This document shows, one piece after another, positions 23,901-32,166 of a stretch of DNA of 33,161 bases. The stretch is from Akkermansia sp. (GTDB taxonomy: Bacteria > Verrucomicrobiota > Verrucomicrobiia > Verrucomicrobiales > Akkermansiaceae). The stretch is from contig JAFQSQ010000045.1 in the NCBI GenBank assembly GCA_017409465.1, positions 1-33,161 of the forward strand, read 5' to 3'. Every line of letters starts with the position of its first letter. The stretch's first letter is position 1. Under the pieces are notes generated by a model. The model was not told the origin of the DNA and did no database searches. It saw only the letters and a list, made by a program, of their open reading frames with translations. The translations under genes were made by a program, and so were the position numbers.

Positions 23901-25208
23901 TCAGGGCACCACTTCCCAGATAGGGGCATCGGCATTGTACACAGGCACCTGAAGCCCGCCTCTTACATCGCAACCGTATTTCTGCAACACCTTGAGTATG
24001 CGCTTTTCATTCGGTTTCGCACTATTGGTGCGGAACAAATCATACTTCGGCTTAGCCTTCCCGCCGACAGACTTATCCGTCATATCCTCTATCAGAAGCA
24101 TCAGGCCGAAACAGCCTCCGGGAATTTCGGAAATCATGATCTCGATGGGATAGACTTTCCCCTTTTCCACCTCAAAGGACTTACCGCCGGTCAGCCCCCC
24201 GATTTCGTGATTCCAACGGGGGATACCATCCAGTTGAATCAGCTCATACTCCTTCAACGCTTCATCATTCCCCTGCTCCAGATATCGTTCGTATTCTCTC
24301 CAATTCCTGATGCGCCGCGGACCGTTCCTGCGGGTCGGGATGCTGTATCCGGCCACCAGCACCGTCTGTCCGTCAAAGCGCACGGCCAGAGTATCATCAC
24401 CTGTACCGACAAATCTGAATTTACCGCTCTTGGGGGCTCTCACCTTGCCACGGTAAATGGCTACCCAAGCTGAAGGTCTGCATTCTTTTTCACAATTATA
24501 AGCGATTGGGCCATAATGAGCTCTCGCCACCGGCAGGAAGAAATGCGAGGCATACAAGCGCTGTTTGGCTCTGTAATAGTTTTCCAGCACTTGCGGCGAC
24601 CAGTTGTTCAGGAAGCGATGCAGAATCGAAATAACCTGATATTCGCTGCTATCCCCCCCGGATATCCCGGAGTAACTTCTGTCCTCTCGCTGTTTCAAAT
24701 CGTAGAAGGAGCCCTCCAACTGGGAGCCATCGGAGACAGCCGTCCCCAGCCCCCCGCCGTTATCAGCCTCACTATCCTTACCCTCCCCTTCTCCATCGAC
24801 CGGGTCGACGATATCACTCTCCCCGGGGTTGGCCGCAAGAGCCAGAGAAATCCCGGCATCCAGGATTTCATCCGGTGACACCTCCTCCATCACGATGTCG
24901 AGGGGTGGCACGATTTCTGCCACGATGACAGTCGGCTCAACCTCCGCCACCGGGGTAGGAATCCGCGCGTGGTATACCGGCGCAACCGATGTCGGGGCAG
25001 ACTGGCTCTCCGATGACTCAGATGCCGGCACATACGCCAGAAACTCCGTTCCCGACCCGTTGAAGGAATATATGACCCAACAGGTCAGAACAAGCGCTAT
25101 ACCTCCGACGACGAATATCCCCGACAGCATGGCACCCAACTTGTTACGCAAATCTATTCTGCGCAATGCTTTGCGGGTAATCCCGAGTGCCCTGACATGT
25201 ATCGCCAT
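23901..25208 (-). CDS. Membrane-anchored PA14-like protein, paralogue 3
   Basis: This 435-residue diverged member of the family begins MAIHVRALGITRKAL and has a membrane helix at about 27-50. An acidic linker (VDGEGEGKDSEADNG) replaces the Gly-rich one. The same domain follows: SFYDLKQRED, YRAKQRLYASHFFLPVA, YRGKVRAPKSGKFRFVGTGDD and AVRFDGQTVLVAGY. The ending NADAPIWEVVP parallels the paralogues. It retains GDD where the other two have GDE, closer to the usual PA14 calcium-site pattern (inference). A TTTAAT sits 5 nt before the ATG without a good -35, so an activator may be needed. Confidence 0.83.
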   Translation of the reverse strand: MAIHVRALGITRKALRRIDLRNKLGAMLSGIFVVGGIALVLTCWVIYSFNGSGTEFLAYVPASESSESQSAPTSVAPVYHARIPTPVAEVEPTVIVAEIVPPLDIVMEEVSPDEILDAGISLALAANPGESDIVDPVDGEGEGKDSEADNGGGLGTAVSDGSQLEGSFYDLKQREDRSYSGISGGDSSEYQVISILHRFLNNWSPQVLENYYRAKQRLYASHFFLPVARAHYGPIAYNCEKECRPSAWVAIYRGKVRAPKSGKFRFVGTGDDTLAVRFDGQTVLVAGYSIPTRRNGPRRIRNWREYERYLEQGNDEALKEYELIQLDGIPRWNHEIGGLTGGKSFEVEKGKVYPIEIMISEIPGGCFGLMLLIEDMTDKSVGGKAKPKYDLFRTNSAKPNEKRILKVLQKYGCDVRGGLQVPVYNADAPIWEVVP

Positions 25209-25292
25209 CGTCTATTAAAAGTCATCATCTTCCGACGTCGGCTCCCAATATATACCAATCGCTCCTATAAATCCAACAAAAAAAATCTGCAC

Positions 25293-25310
25293 CGTTACAA
25301 TCGTGTTACG
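25293..25310. promoter_or_regulatory. TGTTACA-type box between paralogue 3 and map
   Basis: CGTTACAATCGTGTTACG lies 85-102 bp before the ATG of paralogue 3, the same distance as in the other paralogues. It could in principle also act on the divergent map gene. Confidence 0.55.
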
Positions 25311-25361
25311 ACACACGCCGACAGAAATCGCCGCCAAAAACAAGGGAGACAGGAAGAAAGG

Positions 25362-25389
25362 TTGAGTTTCCCGTCCGATATGCTATACT
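25362..25389 (+). promoter_or_regulatory. map promoter
   Basis: TTGAGT (25362-25367), a 16-bp spacer and TATACT (25384-25389), with an extended TGC before the -10. The predicted leader is about 20 nt and has no Shine-Dalgarno. Confidence 0.65.
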
Positions 25390-25415
25390 GAACCCGACGA
25401 ACCAGTACGACAACC

Positions 25416-26210
25416 ATGGCCGAACGAATCCCCGTACGCAATCCGAATGAAATCAGCAAGCTGCGCAAGGCCGGCGAGGTCTCTGCCCGCATCCTGATGG
25501 ATCTTATGCCCATCATCCGCCCGGGTATCACCACAAAGGAAATCGACGACTACGCCGCAGAATTATTCAAACGCGAAAAATGCGGCAACGCCTTTCTCGG
25601 CTACTGCGGCTATCCCGGGCAGCTCTGCATCTCCGTCAATGAGGAGATTGTGCACGGCATCGGCGGGTCGCGGGTCATCAACGACGGCGATATCGTGAGC
25701 CTGGACTGCGGAGCCATCGTCGATGGCTGGTATGGTGACAACGCCATGACGGTTCCTGTGGGCAACGTGAGCGTGGAAGCCCGCCGCCTGCTGGCTGTGA
25801 CGGAGGAGGCGCTTTTCCGTGGCATTGCCCAGGCGAAGCAGGGCAACTCGCTCATGGAGGTCTGCGGCGCCATCGAGGACTTCGTCAAGCCCTTCGGCTT
25901 CGGCATCGTACGCGACTACGTGGGGCACGGCGTAGGCCGCCACCTGCACGAGGAGCCGCAGATTCCCAATTACCGCCCGCGCTACCCCCTGCCCCGCCTC
26001 AAGCGAGGGATGATTCTGGCCATTGAACCGATGATTACGCTGGGCAGCTTCCGCGTCAGAGTGCTGGAAGACGACTGGACAGCCGTCACCACCGATGGCT
26101 CCTGGTCAGCCCACTTTGAGCATACGGTGGCCGTAGGTTCCCACGGTGGAGAGATTCTGACAGAGCGGCCGCGCATCGCCCTGCCGGAGCAGCTGGGTAT
26201 CACCCTGTAA
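25416..26210 (+). CDS. map: Methionine aminopeptidase, type I
   Basis: The enzyme removes the initiator Met from new proteins with small second residues. At 264 residues it has the type Ia length with no insert. The substrate-binding and metal residues fall at the same numbers as in E. coli MAP: His80 (EEIVHG, E. coli 79), Asp97 and Asp108 (SLDCGAIVDGWYGDNA), His171 (GHGVGRHLHEEP), Glu204 (AIEPMI) and Glu235 (HFEHTVAV). A clear promoter precedes it; no terminator is obvious after it. Confidence 0.97.
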   Translation: MAERIPVRNPNEISKLRKAGEVSARILMDLMPIIRPGITTKEIDDYAAELFKREKCGNAFLGYCGYPGQLCISVNEEIVHGIGGSRVINDGDIVSLDCGAIVDGWYGDNAMTVPVGNVSVEARRLLAVTEEALFRGIAQAKQGNSLMEVCGAIEDFVKPFGFGIVRDYVGHGVGRHLHEEPQIPNYRPRYPLPRLKRGMILAIEPMITLGSFRVRVLEDDWTAVTTDGSWSAHFEHTVAVGSHGGEILTERPRIALPEQLGITL

Positions 26211-26342
26211 TCCTGCCGCACAACGGCAGAACCCCACCTGCTACTGAACGGCAGAAGCAGGCACCGTGTCCTGTAGATACACAGGTTCCCCCGAACATTC
26301 CGGCCGGGGTTCGCACTGTATCCTTTTTTTCGGTATAACACC

Positions 26343-27158
26343 ATGAGACACCGCATCTTCATTCTCCTGCTGGCCGGGGCTCTCATCCTGGCTCTCACGC
26401 TGCTGCAAAACGCAGCACAGGCTACCCCCTACGCCGGCGGTGCCCTCTTCGGCGGCCGCCTGCCTCTGTGGGAGCTGCGAGCGGCCATTCCCTTCGGCAT
26501 CTTCACCGCCGGGCTGTTTGTGGCAGCCGTAGGCATGGGAGCCATGATTCTGCGAAGTGCCCTTCTCCTGGCCGGCAAAGGCAACAGCGGCATGGCGCGC
26601 CGGGCCTCGTTCCTGGAGGTCTGTGCCCTGTGGTGCGGCTGGCCCTTCATGCTCTGCTGCACCCATGCCCTGCTCTACATCGTGCCGCGATACTTCCTCC
26701 CGCAGACAACAGCACACCCCAATCATCTGGCGGTCCTCCTTGCGCAGATTCCCTACCAGCTATACGGTTCACTGGCACTCCTGGTGCTCTGTCGCCTCCT
26801 TGGTGTTCTCCTGCCCGGGCGCCGCTGGGTAGGCTGGGTACAGCTGGCGCTTCTGTGGCTGCCGGCAATCACGACCGACATCGTATGGGCCGGCGGTCAC
26901 GGCACCGTCCTTCTGACCATCGGCGCAGCCATCATCGCCGCATCACTTCTCGGCGGCAACACGAGGGCTCGCCTGCTCGGCGGTGCGCTCCTGCTGATGA
27001 CCGCCGTCTGTTTTGTCGGTGCCATGCAGCCCCGGGATTCTGCCGGCATCTTCCCGGTCGGAGCTGCTGACTTTGTCTTCTACGCCGCTTCGCTTACGGT
27101 CATCGCCCTACTGTCAGCACTCAAAATATCCGATATCCGCCATCGGAATCTGCGCTGA
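26343..27158 (+). CDS. Polytopic membrane protein of unknown function
   Basis: The 271-residue product is very hydrophobic, with about seven membrane helices separated by short loops, and begins with MRHRIFILLLAGALILALTLL. No conserved charged or metal-binding motif that I recognise is present. The C-terminus ends in a basic tail (ISDIRHRNLR), probably cytoplasmic. The ATG follows TATAAC (26334-26339) by only 3 nt, so transcription may start further upstream or the true start may be a little downstream. It sits between map and a single-pass protein gene; no functional link is evident. Confidence 0.75.
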   Translation: MRHRIFILLLAGALILALTLLQNAAQATPYAGGALFGGRLPLWELRAAIPFGIFTAGLFVAAVGMGAMILRSALLLAGKGNSGMARRASFLEVCALWCGWPFMLCCTHALLYIVPRYFLPQTTAHPNHLAVLLAQIPYQLYGSLALLVLCRLLGVLLPGRRWVGWVQLALLWLPAITTDIVWAGGHGTVLLTIGAAIIAASLLGGNTRARLLGGALLLMTAVCFVGAMQPRDSAGIFPVGAADFVFYAASLTVIALLSALKISDIRHRNLR

Positions 27159-27267
27159 TGGCGCACAAACGGCGAAAAATGCCGCTCAAAAGCATTTCCG
27201 TTATTGCAATCTGCCGTGAAGTATGGTAGATATGGTATGTCTCTTCATTCCAATTTTCCATACTGAT

Positions 27268-29421
27268 ATGGCTACTCCCAAATTGAAAATAGGCGGTGCA
27301 TCTGACACACTGCGCCAGTCTCTCTCCACCAAGGGGCCTATGCCCACAGGTAAAGTCCGGCTCAAGGGTATCAACGGAAAGACCATCCAACCCAAGACCA
27401 AAGCCCCTGCTCCGGAGGCACCGGCTGATGACAGCAAGGCCGCTGAAGCTGCCGAGGCCGCCGCCGCTCAGGCTGCTGCTGAAGCTCAGGCTGCTGCTGA
27501 GGCTCAGGCCGCAGCTGAAGCAGAAGCCGCCGCAGAAGCCGAGCGCCGGGCTCAGGAGGAATACGAGCGCCAGATGGAAGAGTACAACCGCCAGATGGAG
27601 GAATACAACCGCCAGATGGCTGAGTACCAGGCCGCCCAGGAAGCAGCGGCGGAGGAGGAGCCTGCCCCCGAAGCAGAAGCTGCCCCGGCACCTGTCCCGG
27701 AAACATCCGAAGAAGACGCCCAACAGACCGTAGCCGCCGCTCAGGCGCTGGCCGCAGAAGCCCCTGCCCCCAAGGCAGCCCCGGGCAAGCTGCGCGCCGC
27801 CAAGCCCATCGGCAAAGCCGGAGCTCTCGTTGCCTCCAAACCCAAGACCGCCGGCAGCAAACTCAGCGCCGCCGCTCCGGCCGGAGCCGCCCCCAAGAAG
27901 AAGAAGAAAGCGGCCCCTGCCCCGACCTCCGCAGCAGAGGGTGAAGAACTTCCGCCCGAAGAGGAACTCAGCGAGGAGGAGGAAGCCGCCGCCGCTGCCC
28001 GCGATGCCTACCTCACCCAGCTGAAGAAATCCGCTGAGGCCACCCCGGTGTGGAAGAAGCTGCCTTTCCTCATCGGCGTCGGTGTTCTGGTACTGGGCGG
28101 CATCGGTTGCACCTGGTATGTCATGACGGAAAACGCCAAGCAGGAGCGTGTCAAGAAACACCGCGCCTACATCGAGAAGCTGCTTCGCCGCGCTCAGAGC
28201 ATCAACCAGAAGGGCGTCGAGACCCTGGAGGAAGCCAAGGCCAAGGGGGTGGATATCACCTGCACCCGCAAGGATGCCAAGGCGCTGATGGAAGTGATTG
28301 TCGACCCCTTTGCCAAGAGCGAAACCGGCACCCCGCTCTACGGTCTCGACCCGATCAAGACTGTGGGCTACAACTCCTGCCTGCTGCTGGGTCTGGCTTC
28401 GGAGGCCGACCCGGAAATCTGCAAGTACATCTTCGATACCATCGGCAAGAAGTGCGACAAGATTGAATCCGGGCTCTTCCGCTGGCTGCTGCAGCGCATC
28501 GCCGTATCCGGCAACAACGATGTCAACACCTACCTGCGCAAACTGGCAGAAGATGTCAACGCCAAGCCCGACTGGCCCGCGAAGAATAAGTCTCTCGCGG
28601 CCGTCTGGGAATGCATCGGCATGCGAGTCGGCCAGAACGATGCCCCGGAAATCATCGCCCTGCTCAGCGATGAGAAAACCGACGGCCAGCTGGCCAATAC
28701 TCTCTGCATCTGCCTGGACAATATCCTGCGAATGATGGATGACAGCCAGGCCTCCGCCAAAGCCGCCATCGGCGACCAGATGTTTGCCGGGCTGCCGGAG
28801 AAACTGCGCCGCAACTGCAGCACCACCATGGCCAAGGCCTGCTCTGCCAAGGCTCTTGAGTTCTACAAGAATGAGCTCAAGGACAAGTCCACCTGGAAGA
28901 AGGGCGTGGGTCTCACCTTCGTCAGCTACTGGGGCGACGACAGCATCCTGGACTATGTACTGGAGCTGAAAGAAGCAGCCAAGGGCGATGCCCAGCTGGA
29001 GAACCTCATCACCCAGGTCATCGCCACCGTGTTCCGCCAGAATCGTGAGCGCTCCGATGCCGATGCGGAAAAACTGCTCAAGATGTACTGCGAAGAACCC
29101 TTTGCCGACACCTCAGTGCTGCAGGATCTCATCAACAAGACCGATCCCGACAGCACCCTCTACATCGGTCCCGGCGCTGAGTGCGACAAGCTCACCGAAC
29201 AGCGTAAAAAATTGGAGACCGTGCGCAAGGAAAAGCTCGCCATCATCAAGAACCTCTCTTCCCTGCGCGACTACAAGTGGGTCATGAACCTGCTGGATCG
29301 CTACGGCAAGGATGCGGATGAAGACGTCAAATACGCTGCATCCCATGCCAAGGAACAGGTAAACAAGAACACCGCTGAGGAGCTTGAAGCCCGCGAACTC
29401 TACAAGTCTCGCAACAAGTAA
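27268..29421 (+). CDS. 717-residue single-pass membrane protein with long Ala/Glu/Pro-rich N-terminal region
   Basis: No named family is recognised. Residues 1-45 are a basic segment (TGKVRLKGINGKT). An Ala/Glu-rich coiled coil follows, with a 7-residue repeat YNRQMEE near 99-121. A low-complexity Ala/Pro/Lys stretch runs to about 255. One membrane helix lies at about 265-285 (LPFLIGVGVLVLGGIG). The C-terminal 430 residues are helical and resemble HEAT/TPR-like repeats, ending ARELYKSRNK. The long N-terminal part is probably cytoplasmic and the helical domain periplasmic. The start at 27268 (MATPKLKIGG) is preferred over 27223, because the extra 15 residues are hydrophobic and out of character. 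TTGCAA-17-TAGATA at 27204-27232 is a possible promoter. A strong terminator follows. Confidence 0.85.
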   Translation: MATPKLKIGGASDTLRQSLSTKGPMPTGKVRLKGINGKTIQPKTKAPAPEAPADDSKAAEAAEAAAAQAAAEAQAAAEAQAAAEAEAAAEAERRAQEEYERQMEEYNRQMEEYNRQMAEYQAAQEAAAEEEPAPEAEAAPAPVPETSEEDAQQTVAAAQALAAEAPAPKAAPGKLRAAKPIGKAGALVASKPKTAGSKLSAAAPAGAAPKKKKKAAPAPTSAAEGEELPPEEELSEEEEAAAAARDAYLTQLKKSAEATPVWKKLPFLIGVGVLVLGGIGCTWYVMTENAKQERVKKHRAYIEKLLRRAQSINQKGVETLEEAKAKGVDITCTRKDAKALMEVIVDPFAKSETGTPLYGLDPIKTVGYNSCLLLGLASEADPEICKYIFDTIGKKCDKIESGLFRWLLQRIAVSGNNDVNTYLRKLAEDVNAKPDWPAKNKSLAAVWECIGMRVGQNDAPEIIALLSDEKTDGQLANTLCICLDNILRMMDDSQASAKAAIGDQMFAGLPEKLRRNCSTTMAKACSAKALEFYKNELKDKSTWKKGVGLTFVSYWGDDSILDYVLELKEAAKGDAQLENLITQVIATVFRQNRERSDADAEKLLKMYCEEPFADTSVLQDLINKTDPDSTLYIGPGAECDKLTEQRKKLETVRKEKLAIIKNLSSLRDYKWVMNLLDRYGKDADEDVKYAASHAKEQVNKNTAEELEARELYKSRNK

Positions 29422-29465
29422 CTCCCTTCTCTCTCTCCTGTAAGCTTACTACTTACAAGACATTC

Positions 29466-29499
29466 GAGGGGTCTGCCACGCAGACCCCTCTGATTTTTT
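29466..29499 (+). terminator. Terminator after the 717-residue protein gene
   Basis: A perfect 10-bp stem, GAGGGGTCTG / CAGACCCCTC, with loop CCACG, is followed by TGATTTTTT. Confidence 0.92.
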
Positions 29500-29542
29500 G
29501 ACATCAAGACACAATTTTTCACACCAAAAAACAAGATTAAGC

Positions 29543-29570
29543 TTGCCAAAAGCTCAAAATGGTGTAGAAT
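29543..29570 (+). promoter_or_regulatory. tRNA-Pro promoter
   Basis: TTGCCA (29543-29548), a 16-bp spacer and TAGAAT (29565-29570), about 18 nt before the mature 5' end of the tRNA. Confidence 0.6.
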
Positions 29571-29588
29571 TGCCCCGTCCTTTAACAT

Positions 29589-29662
<74 letters not shown>

Positions 29663-29827
29663 TTCCCTTTTTTGAACTCATATTACTCCCGCCCACCGGC
29701 GGGAAACGGCGGAGAAAACTCCCCGAATACAGCACGTGGTTGGTGCTGATTGAGGAAAACACCGCTGCCGGGTTCACCTCGCAACGCGCCCCCGTCGCGC
29801 GCACGGCTTTTTCATCAACTCCAGATT

Positions 29828-30580
29828 ATGTCAGGTCATAACAAATGGTCCAAAATTAAGTTCACGAAGGCTGCGGCCGACGCGAAGAAAGGTAAGATAT
29901 TTGCCCGTTTCTCCCATGAAATCACCCTCGCTGCCAAGAGCGGCGGCGGTGATGTAGACACCAACCCGCGACTGCGCGCGGCCATCGAAGGCGCCAAAGC
30001 CGCCTCGATGCCCAAGGACAACATCGATCGCGCCGTCAAGAAGGGTACGGGTGAGCTTCAGGGTGCCTCCATCCAGGAGATGACGTACGAGGGCTACGGC
30101 CCTGCCGGTACGGCCCTCATCGTAGAAGTCGCCACCGACAACACCAACCGATGCTCCTCAGAGCTGCGCACCATCTTCTCCCGTAACGGCGGCAACATGG
30201 GCACCCCCGGCTCTGTGGCTTACCAATTCGACCGCAAGGGTGAGGTGCGCATCAACGATGCCGCACTCACCGAAGACGATGCCATGGAGCTGGCCATGGA
30301 CTGCGGCGCCGATGAGTTCGAAGAGGGTGAGAGCGAGGGCGAGTGGGTCTTCATCTGCGGTCCGACTGACCTGCAGTCCGTCTCCGATGCTCTGGCTGCC
30401 GCCGGTAAGAGCGTGACCGGCATGAAGCTCATCTCCGTGGCGCAGAATCCCACCGTCATCAGCGATTTGGATACCGCCCAGAAAGTCATGAAGCTCTACG
30501 AGCTGCTGGATGACTACGACGACACGATGAACGTGTTCACCAACTTTGAGATTGACGAAGCCGTGCTGGAGCAGCTCTGA
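29828..30580 (+). CDS. yebC: YebC/PmpR-family translation or regulatory protein
   Basis: The 250-residue soluble protein begins with the family signature MSGHNKWSKIKFTKAAADAKKGKIF. It continues with NPRLRAAIEGAKAASMPKDNIDRA, YEGYGPAGTALIVE, TDNTNRCSSELRTIFSRNGGNMG and GSVAYQFDRKGEV, all in canonical order. Family members have been described both as transcription regulators and as ribosome-associated factors that relieve stalling (including at proline runs). The frame is open 26 codons upstream, but the conserved N-terminus fixes ATG 29828. No Shine-Dalgarno is visible. It lies between tRNA-Pro and rho; no clear terminator separates it from rho. Confidence 0.96.
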   Translation: MSGHNKWSKIKFTKAAADAKKGKIFARFSHEITLAAKSGGGDVDTNPRLRAAIEGAKAASMPKDNIDRAVKKGTGELQGASIQEMTYEGYGPAGTALIVEVATDNTNRCSSELRTIFSRNGGNMGTPGSVAYQFDRKGEVRINDAALTEDDAMELAMDCGADEFEEGESEGEWVFICGPTDLQSVSDALAAAGKSVTGMKLISVAQNPTVISDLDTAQKVMKLYELLDDYDDTMNVFTNFEIDEAVLEQL

Positions 30581-30622
30581 TTATCTCCTCCCTTCTCTCT
30601 CTTATTTGCTGTTTTTTCCTGA

Positions 30623-30661
30623 AGCGGGCGGTATCCGCCATATCCACCGATACCGCCCGCT
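30623..30661. repeat. 13-bp inverted repeat between yebC and rho
   Basis: AGCGGGCGGTATC (30623-30635) pairs perfectly with GATACCGCCCGCT (30649-30661) across a 13-nt loop. No T-run follows, so it is not a standard terminator. It lies 36 nt before the rho start codon and could be part of the rho leader. Confidence 0.6.
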
Positions 30662-30697
30662 GATTCTCCCCCCCGCCTCCTACGCATCTGATTAACC

Positions 30698-32089
30698 ATG
30701 AGCTCGCCGGATGAGCAAGCCCCGACAGGGCGTCCCAAGGTGTTCCGCAAGCACTTCAACCGCCGGAATACCGACAGCAGGGACGATAGCAAGGCACAAC
30801 AATCCTCCCCCCAGCGCCAGATGCGCCGGCAGGGGCAGCATGGAAATTTTCGGAAAAACAGCAGACAGCAGGCACCCCAGCCCCGCAAAACACATACCGA
30901 CAGACAGCGGTCGGCACCCCACCGTGACACGACGGCGCAGCAGCCCTCCCGAGCCTATGTGCCGGTCGGTGAGCCTGAACCCCTCACCGGCATCCTCGAA
31001 ATCACACCCAAGGGCTTCGGCTTCATCCGCACCCAGGAGAACAACTGGGCACCCTCTGATGCTGCGGTCTATGTCTCAGAAGACATCATCTCCACCCATC
31101 GGCTGCGCCCCTATGTGCAGGTGACAGGCATGGCGCAGCGCTATGAGCGGGGGCACCAGCTCATCTCCGTTCTCTCCGTCAACGGACTGCCGCCGGAGCA
31201 GGCTGCCGCAGCACCGCACTTTGAAGACCTCAAGGCGGTTAATCCTACCCACCGTCTGGCATTCGAGACCGTTCCCTCTCGTTTCACCACGCGCACTCTC
31301 GACCTGATGGCTCCCGTAGCACGCGGTCAGCGCGGGTTGATAGTAGCTCCCCCCCGCACCGGCAAAACCACCCTGCTGATGCACATCGCTGAGGGTGCGC
31401 TGCGCAACTACGGCGAGGAACTGCACCTCATGGTGCTGCTGGTCGATGAGCGCCCGGAAGAAGTGACCGAATTCAAGCGTCAGCTACCGGAAGCTGAGAT
31501 TTTCGCCTCCAGCAACGACAGCGGAGTACGCGAACACTGCCGCATGGCCGAGATGTGCATCGAACGCGCCAAGCGTCTCGTGGAAAACGGCAGACATGTC
31601 CTCATCCTCATGGATTCCATCACCCGCCTGGCCCGCGCCTACAATAATGCCGAGCGCGGCAGCGGCCGCACCATGAGCGGCGGTATCGATGCCCGAGCCC
31701 TGGAAACCCCGCGACGCCTCTTCGCCGCGGCCCGCAATACCCGCAACGCCGGTTCGCTCACCATCCTCGCCACGGCTCTTATCGAGACCAACAGCCGGAT
31801 GGATGAACTCATCTTCCAGGAATTCAAGGGAACCGGCAACATGGAGTTAGTGCTTAACCGCCGTATCGCGGAGATGTATATCTACCCTGCCGTCGATATT
31901 CTGAAGAGCGGTACCCGCCGCGAGGAACTCATCCTGCCGGAACTGATGCTCGAAAAAGTACGCCTCATCCGCCGCGGGCTGGCCAACCACAAGCCGACAG
32001 AGGCCATGGAGCGCCTGCTCTTCTTCCTGAAGCGCTGCCCGACCAATGCCCAGCTGATGCTCGATCTCAAGTCCCGCAGCAGTAATTGA
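30698..32089 (+). CDS. rho: Transcription termination factor Rho
   Basis: The 463-residue hexameric RNA-dependent ATPase has a non-standard N-terminus: the first 85 residues are basic and rich in Gln and Arg, with no recognisable helical Rho_N bundle. The RNA-binding cold-shock-like domain follows (GILEITPKGFGFIRTQ, about 98-165). The motor shows Walker A APPRTGKTTLL (217-227), Walker B VLILMDSITRLARAYN (301-316), the Q-loop GSGRTMSGGIDARAL (321-335) and GSLTILATALIETNSRMDE. The hexamer interface motif EFKGTGNMEL and the end SGTRREELILPE are intact. A low-complexity basic N-terminus could extend RNA binding (inference). A terminator lies 11 nt after the stop. Confidence 0.97.
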   Translation: MSSPDEQAPTGRPKVFRKHFNRRNTDSRDDSKAQQSSPQRQMRRQGQHGNFRKNSRQQAPQPRKTHTDRQRSAPHRDTTAQQPSRAYVPVGEPEPLTGILEITPKGFGFIRTQENNWAPSDAAVYVSEDIISTHRLRPYVQVTGMAQRYERGHQLISVLSVNGLPPEQAAAAPHFEDLKAVNPTHRLAFETVPSRFTTRTLDLMAPVARGQRGLIVAPPRTGKTTLLMHIAEGALRNYGEELHLMVLLVDERPEEVTEFKRQLPEAEIFASSNDSGVREHCRMAEMCIERAKRLVENGRHVLILMDSITRLARAYNNAERGSGRTMSGGIDARALETPRRLFAAARNTRNAGSLTILATALIETNSRMDELIFQEFKGTGNMELVLNRRIAEMYIYPAVDILKSGTRREELILPELMLEKVRLIRRGLANHKPTEAMERLLFFLKRCPTNAQLMLDLKSRSSN

Positions 32090-32100
32090 AGCTTCTTACA

Positions 32101-32127
32101 CGGCGGCCCGGTGGCCGCCGATTTTTT
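32101..32127 (+). terminator. Terminator of rho
   Basis: The perfect 8-bp stem CGGCGGCC / GGCCGCCG has a CGGT loop and is followed by ATTTTTT. Confidence 0.9.
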
Positions 32128-32131
32128 ATCC

Positions 32132-32160
32132 TTGCTCCGCAGGGGGGAAGCCCGTATAAT
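32132..32160 (+). promoter_or_regulatory. gdx promoter, predicted leaderless
   Basis: TTGCTC (32132-32137), a 17-bp spacer and consensus TATAAT (32155-32160), then CGGGGC and the ATG at 32167. There is no room for a 5' riboswitch. Confidence 0.7.
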
Positions 32161-32166
32161 CGGGGC

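Noticed and set aside
27121..28161. 346-codon minus-strand frame rich in Gly, Leu and Phe
   Set aside because: It mirrors the Ala/Glu/Pro codon repeats of the 717-aa gene and would also extend into the upstream membrane protein gene.
32090..32166. Guanidine riboswitch ahead of gdx
   Set aside because: The space is filled by the rho terminator and the gdx promoter; no aptamer-like structure fits.
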